Shown: one piece after another, positions 43,303-52,964 of the stretch
How positions within the stretch are numbered: the first letter of the stretch is position 1
Layout: each line of letters opens with the position of its first letter
From: UBA1756 sp045132235
Lineage (GTDB): Bacteria; Bacteroidota; Bacteroidia; Bacteroidales; WCHB1-69
Assembly (NCBI GenBank): GCA_045132235.1
Contig: JBGURX010000020.1
Span: 20,397 to 84,396 of the forward strand
Direction of reading: 5' to 3'
DNA: 64,000 nt
Made by a program: the position numbers and the translations under genes
The notes under the pieces: model-generated
Told to the model about the DNA's origin: nothing
Databases searched by the model: none
The model's input: only the letters and a program-made list of their open reading frames with translations

Positions 43303-46062
43303 CTAGCACACGATATTCACAATCTTCTTCGGCACCACGATGACCTTCTTGGGTGTCTTGCCGTCGAGGTATTTCTGCACGTCGGGGTCGGCCATGATGG
43401 CGGCCTCGATCTCTTTCGGCTGCATGTCGGCGGGGAACACACGCTGCAGGCGCACCTTGCCGTTGAAGGAAATCGGATATTTGGCGCTGCTCTCCACCAA
43501 GTACGACTCGTCGAACTTCGGGAAGGCGGCGTCCACCACGCTGCCGGCATTGCCCAGCAGGTGCCACAACTCCTCGGCCACGTGCGGCGCGTAGGCGGCA
43601 ATCAGCACGGCCAGCGGCTCCACAATCTTCCGCTTGTGACACTTCTGGTCAGTGAGCTCATTCACGGCAATCATGAAGGTGCTGACAGCCGTGTTGAACG
43701 AGAAACGCTCGTTGTCTTCCGACACCTTCTTGATGGCCTTGTGCAGCGACTTGTACTCCTCGCGCGTCGGCTCATCATCATAGACACAGAACTCGTTGTT
43801 GCTGTCGTGATACAGCTTCCACAGTTTCTTCATGAAACGGAACACACCCTCGATGCCGTTGGTGTCCCACGGTTTCGACAGCTCGATGGGCCCGAGGAAC
43901 ATCTCGTACAGACGGAGCGTGTCGGCACCGTACTTCTCCACCAAATCGTCGGGGTTCTGCACGTTGTATTTCGACTTCGACATCTTTTCAATTTCCCATC
44001 CGCAGATATACTTACCCTCCTCCAACTCGAACTCCGCATCGGCATATTCGGGGCGCCATGCCTTGAACGCGTCAATATCCAGTACATCGTTGTGTACAAT
44101 GTTGACATCCACACGGATAGGTGTCACTTCGTACTGTTTTCTGAGATTGAGCGACACGAACTTGTTGGTGCCGTTGACACGGTACACGAAGTTGGTGCGC
44201 CCCTGAATCATACCCTGGTTGATGAGTTTCTTATAGGGTTCTTCCTTGCAAACGATGCCAAGGTCGAATAGGAACTTGTTCCAGAAACGGGAATAGATGA
44301 GGTGGCCGGTGGCGTGTTCGGAGCCGCCGACATACAAATCAACATCCTGCCAATACTGGTTTTTCTCCTTGGAAATGAATTCGTTATCGTTGTGCGGATC
44401 CATGTAGCGGAGGTAGTAACCGCTGGAACCGGCGAAACCGGGCATGGTGCTGTATTCCATCGGATAGCCCTGATAGGTCCAGTTGGCAGCACGGGCGAGC
44501 GGCGGCTCACCGGTGGCGGTGGGCTTGTACTCGTCGATTTCGGGCAGCAGCAGCGGAAGCTGTTCTTCCGGAATCATGTAAGGCATACCGTTTTTGTAAT
44601 AAACCGGGAAGGGCTCGCCCCAGTAGCGCTGACGGCTGAAAATGGCATCGCGCAGACGGTAATTCACAGTGCCATAACCAATTCCCATCTCTTTCACCTT
44701 CTCAATGATGCACTTACCAGCCTCTTTCACCTTCATCCCGTTGATGAAGTCGGAGTTGACCACGATACCGTCTTTGGTTTCGAAAGCCTCTTTCTCGATG
44801 TCGCCGCCGGCAATCACCTCACGGATGGGGAGGTTGAAATGCTTGGCGAAGGCGTAGTCGCGGCTGTCGTGGGCGGGCACTGCCATGATGCCGCCGGTAC
44901 CGTAGCCAGCCAGCACATATTCGGCCACCCAGATGGGCACCTGCTCGTGGGTGAAGGGGTTGACGGCATACGCACCCGTGAACACACCGCTCACCTTGCG
45001 CACTTCAGTCTGGCGGTCGGTCTCCGAGCGGTTGCGCGCCCAGGTCACATACTTCTCCACCTCCTCTTTCCGGTCGGGAGTGGTAAGCTGCTCAATCAGA
45101 GAATGTTCCGGACAGAGCACCATAAACGACACGCCGAAGATGGTATCGGGACGGGTGGTGAAAATGTCGAGAGTATTTTCGTTATTCACGATGGGGAAAC
45201 GGATAAAGGCGCCTTCGCTGCGGCCGATCCAGTTGCGCTGCACCTCTTTGATGGAGTCGCTCCACTCGAGGGTTTCCAAACCTTTAAGGAGGCGTTCGGC
45301 GTAGGCCGACACACGCAGAATCCACTGTTTCATCAGTTTGCGCTCCACGGGGAAGCCGCCGCGCTCCGACACGCCGTTCACCACCTCATCGTTGGCGAGC
45401 ACCGTGCCGAGTCCCGGGCACCAGTTCACCCATGTGTCGGCGATATAGGCGAGACGGTAGTTGAGCAGCACCTCCTGCCGGCGGGTTTCATCCATCGCGT
45501 TCCATTCGGCGGCGGTGAACTCCAGCGGCTTGGTCTGGGCCACGTCAAGACCTTCCGTACCGTTGGCGGCGAAGGCCTCCACCAGTTCCGAAATCGGTCG
45601 GGCTTGGTCGGCCTGATTGCAATAGTAGGAGTTGAACAGCTGGATGAACACCCACTGGGTCCATTTGTAGTATTTGGGGTCGGCGGTGCGCACCTCGCGG
45701 TCCCAGTCGAACGAGAAGCCGATTTTGTCGAGCTGCTCGCGGTAGCGGGCGATGTTCTGGCGGGTGGTCACGGCCGGGTGCTGGCCCGTCTGGATGGCAT
45801 ACTGCTCGGCGGGGAGGCCGAAAGCGTCGTAGCCCATCGGGTGAAGCACGTTGAAGCCCTGCTGCCGTTTGTAGCGGGCATAGATGTCGGAGGCGATGTA
45901 ACCGAGGGGGTGTCCCACGTGCAGTCCCGCACCGGAGGGATAGGGGAACATGTCCAGCACATAGAACTTCGGCTTGGAGGGGTCTTCCTCTACATGGTAG
46001 ATTTTTTGCTTGCGCCACTCATCCTGCCAGCGTTTCTCAACTTCTCTAAAATTGTAATCCAT
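43303..46062 (-). CDS. leuS: Leucine--tRNA ligase
   Basis: A 919-residue class I synthetase that charges tRNA-Leu. The HIGH-type motif is PSGAGLHVGHPLGY (about residues 42-55) and the KMSKS motif is KMSKSKYN near residue 690. The CP1 editing domain lies between (TTRPDTIFGVSFMVL, and AVPAHDSRDYAFA). The anticodon-binding domain is C-terminal. A -7 box (TAATTTTG) lies at 46105-46112. Confidence 0.97.
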   Translation of the reverse strand: MDYNFREVEKRWQDEWRKQKIYHVEEDPSKPKFYVLDMFPYPSGAGLHVGHPLGYIASDIYARYKRQQGFNVLHPMGYDAFGLPAEQYAIQTGQHPAVTTRQNIARYREQLDKIGFSFDWDREVRTADPKYYKWTQWVFIQLFNSYYCNQADQARPISELVEAFAANGTEGLDVAQTKPLEFTAAEWNAMDETRRQEVLLNYRLAYIADTWVNWCPGLGTVLANDEVVNGVSERGGFPVERKLMKQWILRVSAYAERLLKGLETLEWSDSIKEVQRNWIGRSEGAFIRFPIVNNENTLDIFTTRPDTIFGVSFMVLCPEHSLIEQLTTPDRKEEVEKYVTWARNRSETDRQTEVRKVSGVFTGAYAVNPFTHEQVPIWVAEYVLAGYGTGGIMAVPAHDSRDYAFAKHFNLPIREVIAGGDIEKEAFETKDGIVVNSDFINGMKVKEAGKCIIEKVKEMGIGYGTVNYRLRDAIFSRQRYWGEPFPVYYKNGMPYMIPEEQLPLLLPEIDEYKPTATGEPPLARAANWTYQGYPMEYSTMPGFAGSSGYYLRYMDPHNDNEFISKEKNQYWQDVDLYVGGSEHATGHLIYSRFWNKFLFDLGIVCKEEPYKKLINQGMIQGRTNFVYRVNGTNKFVSLNLRKQYEVTPIRVDVNIVHNDVLDIDAFKAWRPEYADAEFELEEGKYICGWEIEKMSKSKYNVQNPDDLVEKYGADTLRLYEMFLGPIELSKPWDTNGIEGVFRFMKKLWKLYHDSNNEFCVYDDEPTREEYKSLHKAIKKVSEDNERFSFNTAVSTFMIAVNELTDQKCHKRKIVEPLAVLIAAYAPHVAEELWHLLGNAGSVVDAAFPKFDESYLVESSAKYPISFNGKVRLQRVFPADMQPKEIEAAIMADPDVQKYLDGKTPKKVIVVPKKIVNIVC

Positions 46063-46104
46063 AATGATTTATGATAAAATAATCGATGTTTAAAAAAGAG
46101 AATG

Positions 46105-46112
46105 CAAAATTA
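46105..46112 (-). promoter_or_regulatory. -7 box for leuS
   Basis: TAATTTTG on the minus strand, 42 bases before the leuS ATG. Confidence 0.5.
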
Positions 46113-46160
46113 CACATTTTTTTTGGGAGAAAGGAGCAGTATGACATTTTTCACCACAAA

Positions 46161-46186
46161 AAAAGGGAGACCTCCATCTCCCTTTT
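46161..46186 (-). terminator. Terminator after the FISUMP gene
   Basis: A 10-bp stem AAAAGGGAGA (46161-46170) pairs with 46177-46186 around a 6-base loop, with a T run on the minus strand beyond it. Confidence 0.8.
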
Positions 46187-46211
46187 CACATTTATATAAT
46201 ATAGTATAAAA

Positions 46212-46916
46212 TCAGTCTTTCACGCAGCGCACGGAGTAACCATGCCATTTCTGCACTTCGTGGCGTTTGAAATCGTTGTCATAGTAATGGGTGATACGGT
46301 TCCATGCGTATGACACGGATTTGCCGGTAGTGCTCCAGAAGGCGGCATCGAGAAGGAGATAGTCAGCATTGATGTCGAAATTCTTCCATGTGAAGCTGCC
46401 ATATGCATCGCGCAAGCCAGCACCCACCATGTTGAAATTATACTCATTGTTGACCTTGTCGGTAGCGGCTTTCCAGTGTGCGGTGCCGGTCTCTCTTAAC
46501 TTGGCAGCTGCCTCGTCCTTGCCGACCTTGTCCTCAAGGGTGCTCCATTCAGCGTCTGACGGAACATGCCAGCCGGTGGGACAGAGCTTGCCGCTGCTGG
46601 CAGCGTACCAGTTGTACAGGGCGCCGTACTCATCCTTGTTGCTGCTGTTGTTCTCGTACCAGCAGTAGGCAGGAGTTTTGGTGGTGGACCACGATCCGTT
46701 GTCGGTCACGTTGCTGATGCTCTTGCCGTCGTTGAACTTGGTGGTCTTGAGGTTCTCGGCGAACCAGGTCTGCGAGCCGATGACGACCGTCTTGTATTCG
46801 TTGCCGTCGGCATCCTTAACAGTTTCTCCAGCCTTCTGGGCGGAGAGCGACATAGCGCAGCCTACCATAAAGATAAGGGCCATGGTCTTGACGATGTTCA
46901 TGCTAAAATTTTTCAT
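46212..46916 (-). CDS. Secreted FISUMP-domain protein
   Basis: A 234-residue exported protein with signal NIVKTMALIFMVGCAMSLSA. The mature part is a FISUMP (Fibrobacter succinogenes major paralogous) domain: DADGNEYKTVVIGSQTWFAE, then AYCWYENNSSNKDEYGALYN, CPTGWHVPSDAEWSTLE and a final YSVRCVKD. This domain is common on surface proteins of Bacteroidota and Fibrobacteres; its molecular function is not established. The start at 46916 is the first Met leading directly into the signal peptide. It follows the M13 peptidase gene by 23 bases and is probably co-transcribed with it. Confidence 0.85.
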   Translation of the reverse strand: MKNFSMNIVKTMALIFMVGCAMSLSAQKAGETVKDADGNEYKTVVIGSQTWFAENLKTTKFNDGKSISNVTDNGSWSTTKTPAYCWYENNSSNKDEYGALYNWYAASSGKLCPTGWHVPSDAEWSTLEDKVGKDEAAAKLRETGTAHWKAATDKVNNEYNFNMVGAGLRDAYGSFTWKNFDINADYLLLDAAFWSTTGKSVSYAWNRITHYYDNDFKRHEVQKWHGYSVRCVKD

Positions 46917-46939
46917 AACTATAAGATTTAAATGATTAA

Positions 46940-49003
46940 TTACCAAATTCTTGCTCTTTTTTCAGGGGCGATATACATCTTGTCGCCCTCTTTGATGTTG
47001 AATGCTTTCACAAAGGCATCGATATGGGGAAGCGTGCCGTTGACGCGCCATTTGCCCAGCGAGTGCGGATCCACCATCACGCGGCGGTTGATTTCGGCAT
47101 CGGTGATGTTGTTGGCCCACACGGCGGCGTAGGCGAGGAAGAAACGCTGGTCGGCGGTGAAACCGTCCATGGTCTCGGCGATGCCGCCTTCAGCCTTTGC
47201 GCGCTGCAAGGCGTCATAGGAGGTGTTCAGACCACCATTGTCGGCGATATTCTCGCCAAGGGTGAACTTGCCGTCGGCGAATATACCCGGCAGCACCTCG
47301 ATGGCGTTGAAGTAGTCCACCAGTACCTGCGTGCGCTCTTGGAAATTCTTGCTGTCCTCTTCGGTCCACCAGTCGTTCACATTGCCCATCTTGTCGTACT
47401 TGCGGCCCTGGTCGTCGAAGCCATGCGTCATCTCGTGGCCGATCACCACACCGATGGCACCGTAGTTGGCGGCCATGTCGGCATTCAGGTCGAAGAAAGG
47501 CGGCTGCAGGATGGCGGCGGGGAAGCAGATCTCGTTGGTGGTGGGCTCGTAATAGGCGTTCACCGTCTGCGGCGACATCTGCCATCTGTTCGGGTCAACA
47601 GGCTGTCCGATCATGGAGAGCTGGTAGTTGTTCTCGAATTTCATGATGGCGAGGATGTTCTTCATGTAGCCGCTCTGGTCGATGATGAGCTGCGAATAGT
47701 CGCGCCACTGGTCGGGATAGCCGACCTTGACGATGATGGCGTTGAGTTTCTCCTGCGCCTTTTTCTTGGTCTCCTCGGTCATCCAGCTGTTCTGGGCGAT
47801 GCGGTCGCCGAGGGCAGCCTTGAGGTTCTTCACCAGATGAATCATCTGCTCCTTGGCTTCCGGCGGGAAGTACTGTTTCACATACAACTGTCCCACAGGT
47901 TCGCCAAGCAGTCCGCTGACGGAGGCCACCACGCGCTGCCAGCGCTCTTTGTTCTGCGTTTTGCCCGACAAGGTCTTGCCGTAGAAGTCGAACTGTGCAT
48001 CCACAAAACCGCTGCTGAGGTAGGAGGCGCACTCGTTGATGACCTGTGCGGCCAGATAGGCCTTGATGGTTCCCAGATCCTTGCTCTTCAGCAGGCGGTC
48101 CATGCCTTTGAAGTAGCTGCTGAGCACCACGTTGATGGAGTCGGGCGTGGTGGGCACTGCGGAGGCGATATAGCTGTTGAAGTCGAAGGTCTGGAACAGT
48201 GCGGCGGTCTGGGCAGGGGTGAGCACGTTGTTGGTCTGGTCGGGGTCGCGCAGCACATCCTTGTCGATGAAGATGCGCGCCAACTCGGTCTCAAAAGCCC
48301 ACACATTCTGTGCGGCGTTCTTGGCTTCCGCCTCAGTGGTGAAACCGGAAAGTGCAAGGTATTTCTGCACCATCGTGATGTAACCGTCCTTGAGGGCGGC
48401 CTTGGGCTGCAGGTAGTACTCGCGTTCGCCGAGGCCGAGACCGCTCTGCATCAGCCATGCGATGTTCATCATGCTGTTGTTGGGCGAGGCCATGCAGCCG
48501 ACGCCGAACAGCGGAGTGAAGCCGTAGCTGTGCAGCTCGGTAATCACACCCGTCAGCTGGCTGCGGTCTTTCACCTGTGCAATCTTGTCCAGCAACGGCT
48601 TGATGGGGGTGACACCCTGTTCTTCGATGGTTTTCTCATCCATGCCGGCATTGAACAGGTCGGCGATTTTCTGCTCGTCGGTGCCGTTGGCGTTTTTCTT
48701 GGCGGCCACCTCGCTGATGAGCTTGTGCAGCTGTTTCTCCGTTGATTCGCCCAGCTGGTCGAAAGAGCCGTAGCGTGAGTAGGCGGGCGGCAGCGGGTTA
48801 TTTTTCATCCAGCCGCCACAGGCATACTGGTAAAAGTCGTCTGCCGGATTGGCGCTGGTGTCGAGATTGTTCTTCGAGATGCCCGACACGAGGGCCTTCT
48901 TGCCCTCTTTGTCACCGTCATCCTTGTTTTTCTTACATCCACAAACTAACACACTGAGACACATCATCAGAACTATTACGGAGGTCGTTTTCTTATAATT
49001 CAT
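46940..49003 (-). CDS. M13-family (neprilysin/PepO-like) metallopeptidase lipoprotein
   Basis: A 687-residue lipoprotein with signal TTSVIVLMMCLSVLVCGC. The zinc site is VVIGHEMTHGFDDQGRKYD (HExxH) with the downstream GENIADNGGL (ExxxD), both diagnostic of M13 peptidases. The conserved NAYY-type segment is NAYYEPTTNEICFPAAILQP, and the family's C-terminal aromatic end is RARIW. It probably degrades peptides at the cell envelope. A -7 box lies at 49050-49057. It is followed by the FISUMP protein gene. Confidence 0.93.
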   Translation of the reverse strand: MNYKKTTSVIVLMMCLSVLVCGCKKNKDDGDKEGKKALVSGISKNNLDTSANPADDFYQYACGGWMKNNPLPPAYSRYGSFDQLGESTEKQLHKLISEVAAKKNANGTDEQKIADLFNAGMDEKTIEEQGVTPIKPLLDKIAQVKDRSQLTGVITELHSYGFTPLFGVGCMASPNNSMMNIAWLMQSGLGLGEREYYLQPKAALKDGYITMVQKYLALSGFTTEAEAKNAAQNVWAFETELARIFIDKDVLRDPDQTNNVLTPAQTAALFQTFDFNSYIASAVPTTPDSINVVLSSYFKGMDRLLKSKDLGTIKAYLAAQVINECASYLSSGFVDAQFDFYGKTLSGKTQNKERWQRVVASVSGLLGEPVGQLYVKQYFPPEAKEQMIHLVKNLKAALGDRIAQNSWMTEETKKKAQEKLNAIIVKVGYPDQWRDYSQLIIDQSGYMKNILAIMKFENNYQLSMIGQPVDPNRWQMSPQTVNAYYEPTTNEICFPAAILQPPFFDLNADMAANYGAIGVVIGHEMTHGFDDQGRKYDKMGNVNDWWTEEDSKNFQERTQVLVDYFNAIEVLPGIFADGKFTLGENIADNGGLNTSYDALQRAKAEGGIAETMDGFTADQRFFLAYAAVWANNITDAEINRRVMVDPHSLGKWRVNGTLPHIDAFVKAFNIKEGDKMYIAPEKRARIW

Positions 49004-49049
49004 TACCCAATTGTTATTTCAAAAAATAGAATACTACACAATATCGTTG

Positions 49050-49057
49050 CAAAAATA
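49050..49057 (-). promoter_or_regulatory. -7 box for the M13 peptidase gene
   Basis: TATTTTTG on the minus strand, 46 bases before the ATG. Confidence 0.5.
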
Positions 49058-49121
49058 CATGATTTTTATCATACAACAGGCATTATACCTTATATTTTTT
49101 AGAACTTTTCTCAAAAAAAAT

Positions 49122-50054
49122 CTATTTTTTCGACATTTCCAACATTCTCTCGATGGGACGACGGGAAGCATTCATCAGCTGCTCATCCATCACCAGCTCG
49201 GGCGTTTCGTTTTCCAATGCCGATAAAATATTTTCCAAAGTATTGTATTTCATATATTTGCAATTGGCACACTCGCAGTCGCCGCCATCTTTTCCATTGG
49301 CATCCGACAGCGCATAGAATTTCTTGTCGGGGTTTTGGCGGCGGAGTTCGTACAAAATGCCCTTTTCAGTCACCACCACAAACTCCTGCTGCTCCGACTG
49401 GGCGACATGTTTCAGCATGGCGGCGGTGGAGCCCACAAAATCGGCCAATTGCAGCACATGCTCGGGGCATTCGGGGTGTGCGATGACCTGTGCGGAGGGG
49501 TAGAAACGGCGGAGCTGCTCCACATCCTGCGCCTGAATTTGGTCGTGCACGTGGCAGGCGCCTTCCCACAGCACCATGTCGCGGCCCGTCATGCGGTTAA
49601 TGTAACTACCTAAGTTCCAGTCGGGTGCAAAGACAATCTTCTCATCTGCCGGCAGGGCGTTGACAATCTGCAGGGCGTTGCCCGAGGTGACGATGATGTC
49701 GGACAAGGCCTTCACGCCCGCCGAGCAGTTGATGTAGCTCAGCACGGCATGGCCGGGGTACTGTTTCAGAAATTCGGCGAACTCCTGCTCCGGACAGCTG
49801 TCAGCCAGCGAGCACGAGGCGGTGAGGTCGGGAATCAGCACCTTCTTGGTGGGGTTGAGAATCTTGGCGGTTTCGGCCATGAAATGCACGCCCGCGAAGA
49901 GGATGATGTCGGCATCGGTGGAGGCCGCCTGCCGCGACAGGGCCAGACTGTCGCCGACGAAATCAGCTACTTCCTGTACCTCGGGACGGGTGTAATAATG
50001 GGCCAGAATGATGGCGTTTTTCTGCTTTTTCAGTTGGTTAATGCGTTCTTTCAT
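49122..50054 (-). CDS. nadA: Quinolinate synthase
   Basis: A 310-residue [4Fe-4S] enzyme that condenses iminoaspartate with dihydroxyacetone phosphate for NAD synthesis. Cluster ligands are likely C81 (TASCSLADSC), C167 (EGACHVHD) and one of C260, C262, C265 (CECANC). Other family motifs are HYYTRPEVQEVADFVGDSL and SYINCSAGVKALSD. The start at 50054 (MKERINQLKK) is chosen because the family begins there, a -7 box stands at 50084-50091, and the longer frame from 50240 crosses this promoter. Its usual partner nadB is not adjacent. Confidence 0.95.
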   Translation of the reverse strand: MKERINQLKKQKNAIILAHYYTRPEVQEVADFVGDSLALSRQAASTDADIILFAGVHFMAETAKILNPTKKVLIPDLTASCSLADSCPEQEFAEFLKQYPGHAVLSYINCSAGVKALSDIIVTSGNALQIVNALPADEKIVFAPDWNLGSYINRMTGRDMVLWEGACHVHDQIQAQDVEQLRRFYPSAQVIAHPECPEHVLQLADFVGSTAAMLKHVAQSEQQEFVVVTEKGILYELRRQNPDKKFYALSDANGKDGGDCECANCKYMKYNTLENILSALENETPELVMDEQLMNASRRPIERMLEMSKK

Positions 50055-50083
50055 TGTGGGTTGTTTATGATGAAATAACGTGG

Positions 50084-50091
50084 CAAAATTA
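50084..50091 (-). promoter_or_regulatory. -7 box for nadA
   Basis: TAATTTTG on the minus strand, 29 bases before the nadA ATG. It decides the start of nadA. Confidence 0.55.
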
Positions 50092-50208
50092 CGATTTAAT
50101 TCGGAATCCATCATCCGCCAGCACAACAATTTTATTGCTTTTTCACCAAAAATTCCGCAGAAATGGAAAGTTTTTTCAATAAAAAGATGAAGGTTTGCAA
50201 AAATCGTG

Positions 50209-50216
50209 TAAATTTG
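50209..50216 (+). promoter_or_regulatory. -7 box for pruA
   Basis: TAAATTTG, with a leader of about 70 bases before the ATG at 50294. The leader is AT-rich and shows no obvious structure. Confidence 0.45.
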
Positions 50217-50293
50217 CAACCGCTTTTTCTGAAAGGTCATCCCTTCTTGTGAAAGTATAAATTTTTTATAATCAATATATTAAAAAAATTATT

Positions 50294-51928
50294 ATGAACA
50301 ACGCGAATTACATTTTCAGAGAACCGAAAAACGAACCCGTTTTCAGCTACGCTCCCGGCACTCCCGAACGCGCAGCCCTCAAAGCCGAACTTGACCGCCA
50401 GTACAAAAAGGTGGTGGAAATCCCGCTGATCATCAACGGCAAGGATGTGAAGACCGGCGATATGGGCACCGTGGTGATGCCGACCGAACACGGCCACGTT
50501 CTCGCTAAATATCACAAAGTCAACAAGGAATGTGTGCAGATGGCTATCGACGCCGCCATGGCCGCCCGCGAGAAATGGGAGAGCATGCCGTGGATCCAGC
50601 GCGCTTCCATCATGATGAAGGCTGCCGAGCTGCTGGCTACCAAATGGCGTTATGTGCTGAATGCCGCCACCATGCTGGGTCAGGGCAAGAGCCCCATGCA
50701 GGCTGAGATCGACTGTCCCTGCGAGGCCATCGACTTCCTCCGTTTCAACACCTATTTCGCTTCCAAGATTTACAGCGAGCAACCCATCTCCGACCACACC
50801 ATGCTCGACCGCAACGAGTACCGCGGCATGGAAGGTTTTGTGTATGCCATCACTCCTTTCAACTTCACCTCTATCGCCCTCAACCTCAACGTGGCTCCCG
50901 CGCTGATGGGTAACGTCACCATCTGGAAGCCCTCTACCACCGCTATCCTTTCCAACTATTATATTATGAGACTGTTGCAGGAAGCCGGTCTTCCCGACGG
51001 TGTCATCAACTTCTTGCCCGGCAGCGGCTCCGTCATCAGCGAAGTGGCCTTCAAGTCACCCCACTTGGCAGGTATCCACTTCACCGGCAGCACCTCCACC
51101 TTCAAGAGCTTCTGGAAACTCATCGGCCAGAACATCGACACCTACAGAACCTATCCGAAGATCGTGGGTGAGACCGGTGGCAAGGACTTCATCTTCGCTC
51201 ACAAGAGCGCTCCCGCCCGCGAGCTGGCCGTGGCCATTCTGCGTGGTGCCTTCGAGTACCAAGGTCAGAAATGCTCTGCCGCTTCTCGCGCTTACGTTCC
51301 GAAATCCCTCTGGCCCAAGACTTTGAAACACATCCAGGAAATGATGAAGACCGTGAAGATGGGCGATGGCCGCGACTTCGGCAACCTCATCAACGCCGTC
51401 ATCGACGAAAAATCCTTCGACAACATTGAAGGCTACATCAAACGTGCCAAGAAATCAAAGAATGCAGAGATCGTGCTGGGCGGCAAGTGCGACAAGAGCG
51501 TCGGTTACTTCGTAGAGCCCACCATCATCGTGGCCAACACGCCCGACTACGAGTCCATCCGCGAGGAGATCTTCGGACCCGTCATCACCGTTTATGTATA
51601 TCCCGATGCACAGTACGAGAAGACCCTCAAGCTTTGCGACGAGACCTCTCCGTACGCTCTCACCGGCTCCATCTTCGCTGCCGACCGCAACGCCATCGAG
51701 ACCGCCGAGCAGATGCTGCGTCACGCTGCCGGTAACTTCTACATCAACGACAAGCCCACCGGCGCAGTGGTCGGTTGCCAGCCCTTCGGCGGCGCCCGCG
51801 CTTCCGGCACCAACGACAAGGCAGGCAGCGCCCTCAACCTCTACCGTTGGATCAGCGCCCGCTGCATCAAGGAGACTTACGTTCCCGCTACCGATTATGG
51901 CTATCCTTTCCTGAACCCCGAAAAATAA
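50294..51928 (+). CDS. pruA: L-glutamate gamma-semialdehyde (1-pyrroline-5-carboxylate) dehydrogenase
   Basis: A 544-residue aldehyde dehydrogenase that oxidises glutamate semialdehyde to glutamate in proline and ornithine catabolism. ALDH motifs include FNFTSIALNLNVAPALMGN, FTGSTSTFKSFW, the catalytic Glu in VGETGGKDFIF and the catalytic Cys in YQGQKCSAASRAYVP. Length and GETGGKD context point to the P5CDH subfamily instead of general ALDHs. Monocistronic: its own promoter at 50209 and a strong terminator after the stop. Proline dehydrogenase is not adjacent. Confidence 0.93.
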   Translation: MNNANYIFREPKNEPVFSYAPGTPERAALKAELDRQYKKVVEIPLIINGKDVKTGDMGTVVMPTEHGHVLAKYHKVNKECVQMAIDAAMAAREKWESMPWIQRASIMMKAAELLATKWRYVLNAATMLGQGKSPMQAEIDCPCEAIDFLRFNTYFASKIYSEQPISDHTMLDRNEYRGMEGFVYAITPFNFTSIALNLNVAPALMGNVTIWKPSTTAILSNYYIMRLLQEAGLPDGVINFLPGSGSVISEVAFKSPHLAGIHFTGSTSTFKSFWKLIGQNIDTYRTYPKIVGETGGKDFIFAHKSAPARELAVAILRGAFEYQGQKCSAASRAYVPKSLWPKTLKHIQEMMKTVKMGDGRDFGNLINAVIDEKSFDNIEGYIKRAKKSKNAEIVLGGKCDKSVGYFVEPTIIVANTPDYESIREEIFGPVITVYVYPDAQYEKTLKLCDETSPYALTGSIFAADRNAIETAEQMLRHAAGNFYINDKPTGAVVGCQPFGGARASGTNDKAGSALNLYRWISARCIKETYVPATDYGYPFLNPEK

Positions 51929-51948
51929 TAGGTTAGGGAATCAATATG

Positions 51949-51981
51949 AAAAAGCGGCACCCGAACGGGCGCCGCTTTTTT
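51949..51981 (+). terminator. Terminator after pruA
   Basis: The stem AAAAAGCGGC (51949-51958) pairs with 51971-51980, with inner CCCG/GGGC pairing and a T run. Confidence 0.88.
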
Positions 51982-52056
51982 GTCAAACATTTGCAACCCC
52001 GTACAAGCGTACGGCAGCATTATTATTGGTTAGAAAAAATTACTGCAAAAAAAATG

Positions 52057-52064
52057 TATTTTTG
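52057..52064 (+). promoter_or_regulatory. -7 box for the DUF4919 gene
   Basis: TATTTTTG. Transcription near 52071 leaves a very short leader before the ATGs at 52080 and 52089 and rules out an earlier start. Confidence 0.5.
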
Positions 52065-52088
52065 CAAGTTGAATATATTATGTTTTTT

Positions 52089-52805
52089 ATGAAAAAAATT
52101 ATTGCACCTACAATCTTTCTTCTTTTCTTTTGCTTGACATGCTTACATGGTTTTGCGCAAGGCAAACAGGATTTTTTGGATGTGAATTATGCTTCCATTG
52201 AAAAATTTGTCACCCAGCAGGAAGCGCAATATGATTCACTGATGCAGCGCTTTATCAAGGGTGATACAACTTTGACACTAGATGAAGTGAAGTATGTCTT
52301 CTATGGGTGCTACTATTCCCTGAAGTATGACTATACGAATCCCTCTCAGGAATTGATGACTGCCTATAAAGAAAAACGCTATGAGGATGTGCTGAATTTG
52401 GGAAGTAAGGAATTGAAGAAATCCCCCGCTCAGTTGGCCATCTTGTTCAGAATGTGTGTTGCGGCACTTGAACAAGAGGATGAAGAAAAGGCCCAGTTGT
52501 ACAAGACACGTCTTCTCCAAATTGTGGATGTGATTCTCTCTTCTGGCGACGGGAAGTCTGCCAAAACTGCCTATAAAGTGTTGGAAGTGTCGGATGAATA
52601 CGTCATTCTTTATGGAGTGTTTGGTGTGAATGTGAAGCAGCAGGCACTCTCTGGGAATTGCGATATTATGACCGTGTATGAAGGTGAAAATCTGGATGAA
52701 ACGGTTGATATCTATTTTGACGTTACCTTGCACATGGCCACTTTGAATAATCTATTTGGCACTCCCTCTCACAAAAAAGCCAAAAAGAAGGGACACAAGA
52801 AGTAG
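52089..52805 (+). CDS. DUF4919-like secreted protein
   Basis: A 238-residue exported protein with signal MKKIIAPTIFLLFFCLTCLH and cleavage near GFAQG. The mature part (NYASIEKFVTQQEAQYDSL, LDEVKYVFYGCYYSLKYDY, then alternating helices resembling TPRs) matches the DUF4919 family of Bacteroidales as I recall it. The function is unknown. The ATG at 52080 is a possible alternative, adding three residues. It begins an AT-richer patch of small exported proteins between pruA and tig. Confidence 0.72.
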   Translation: MKKIIAPTIFLLFFCLTCLHGFAQGKQDFLDVNYASIEKFVTQQEAQYDSLMQRFIKGDTTLTLDEVKYVFYGCYYSLKYDYTNPSQELMTAYKEKRYEDVLNLGSKELKKSPAQLAILFRMCVAALEQEDEEKAQLYKTRLLQIVDVILSSGDGKSAKTAYKVLEVSDEYVILYGVFGVNVKQQALSGNCDIMTVYEGENLDETVDIYFDVTLHMATLNNLFGTPSHKKAKKKGHKK

Positions 52806-52920
52806 GCGCACCACCATTCCGTCGCGAGCACAGCGAGCGGCGGGACTTCCAGCATGCCATCTGTTACGTGTTGAAGTATTAAAAAATGTGTGGAGAGTTA
52901 AACCGTATTGAATTTTTATC

Positions 52921-52928
52921 TACTTTTG
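52921..52928 (+). promoter_or_regulatory. -7 box for the 153-residue lipoprotein gene
   Basis: TACTTTTG, 36 bases before the ATG at 52965. Confidence 0.4.
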
Positions 52929-52964
52929 CATAGTTATAGTAAAACTTTGTAAAAAAAACAGCTC

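Noticed and set aside
44302..46074. 590-residue open frame antisense to leuS
   Set aside because: It is the complement of a certain gene, with no recognisable domain.
47024..48745. 573-residue open frame antisense to the M13 peptidase gene
   Set aside because: It lies wholly within a well-supported gene with clear zinc motifs; composition is typical of an antisense shadow.
50055..50240. Longer N-terminus for NadA
   Set aside because: The extra 62 residues cross a strong -7 box at 50084-50091 and do not resemble NadA.
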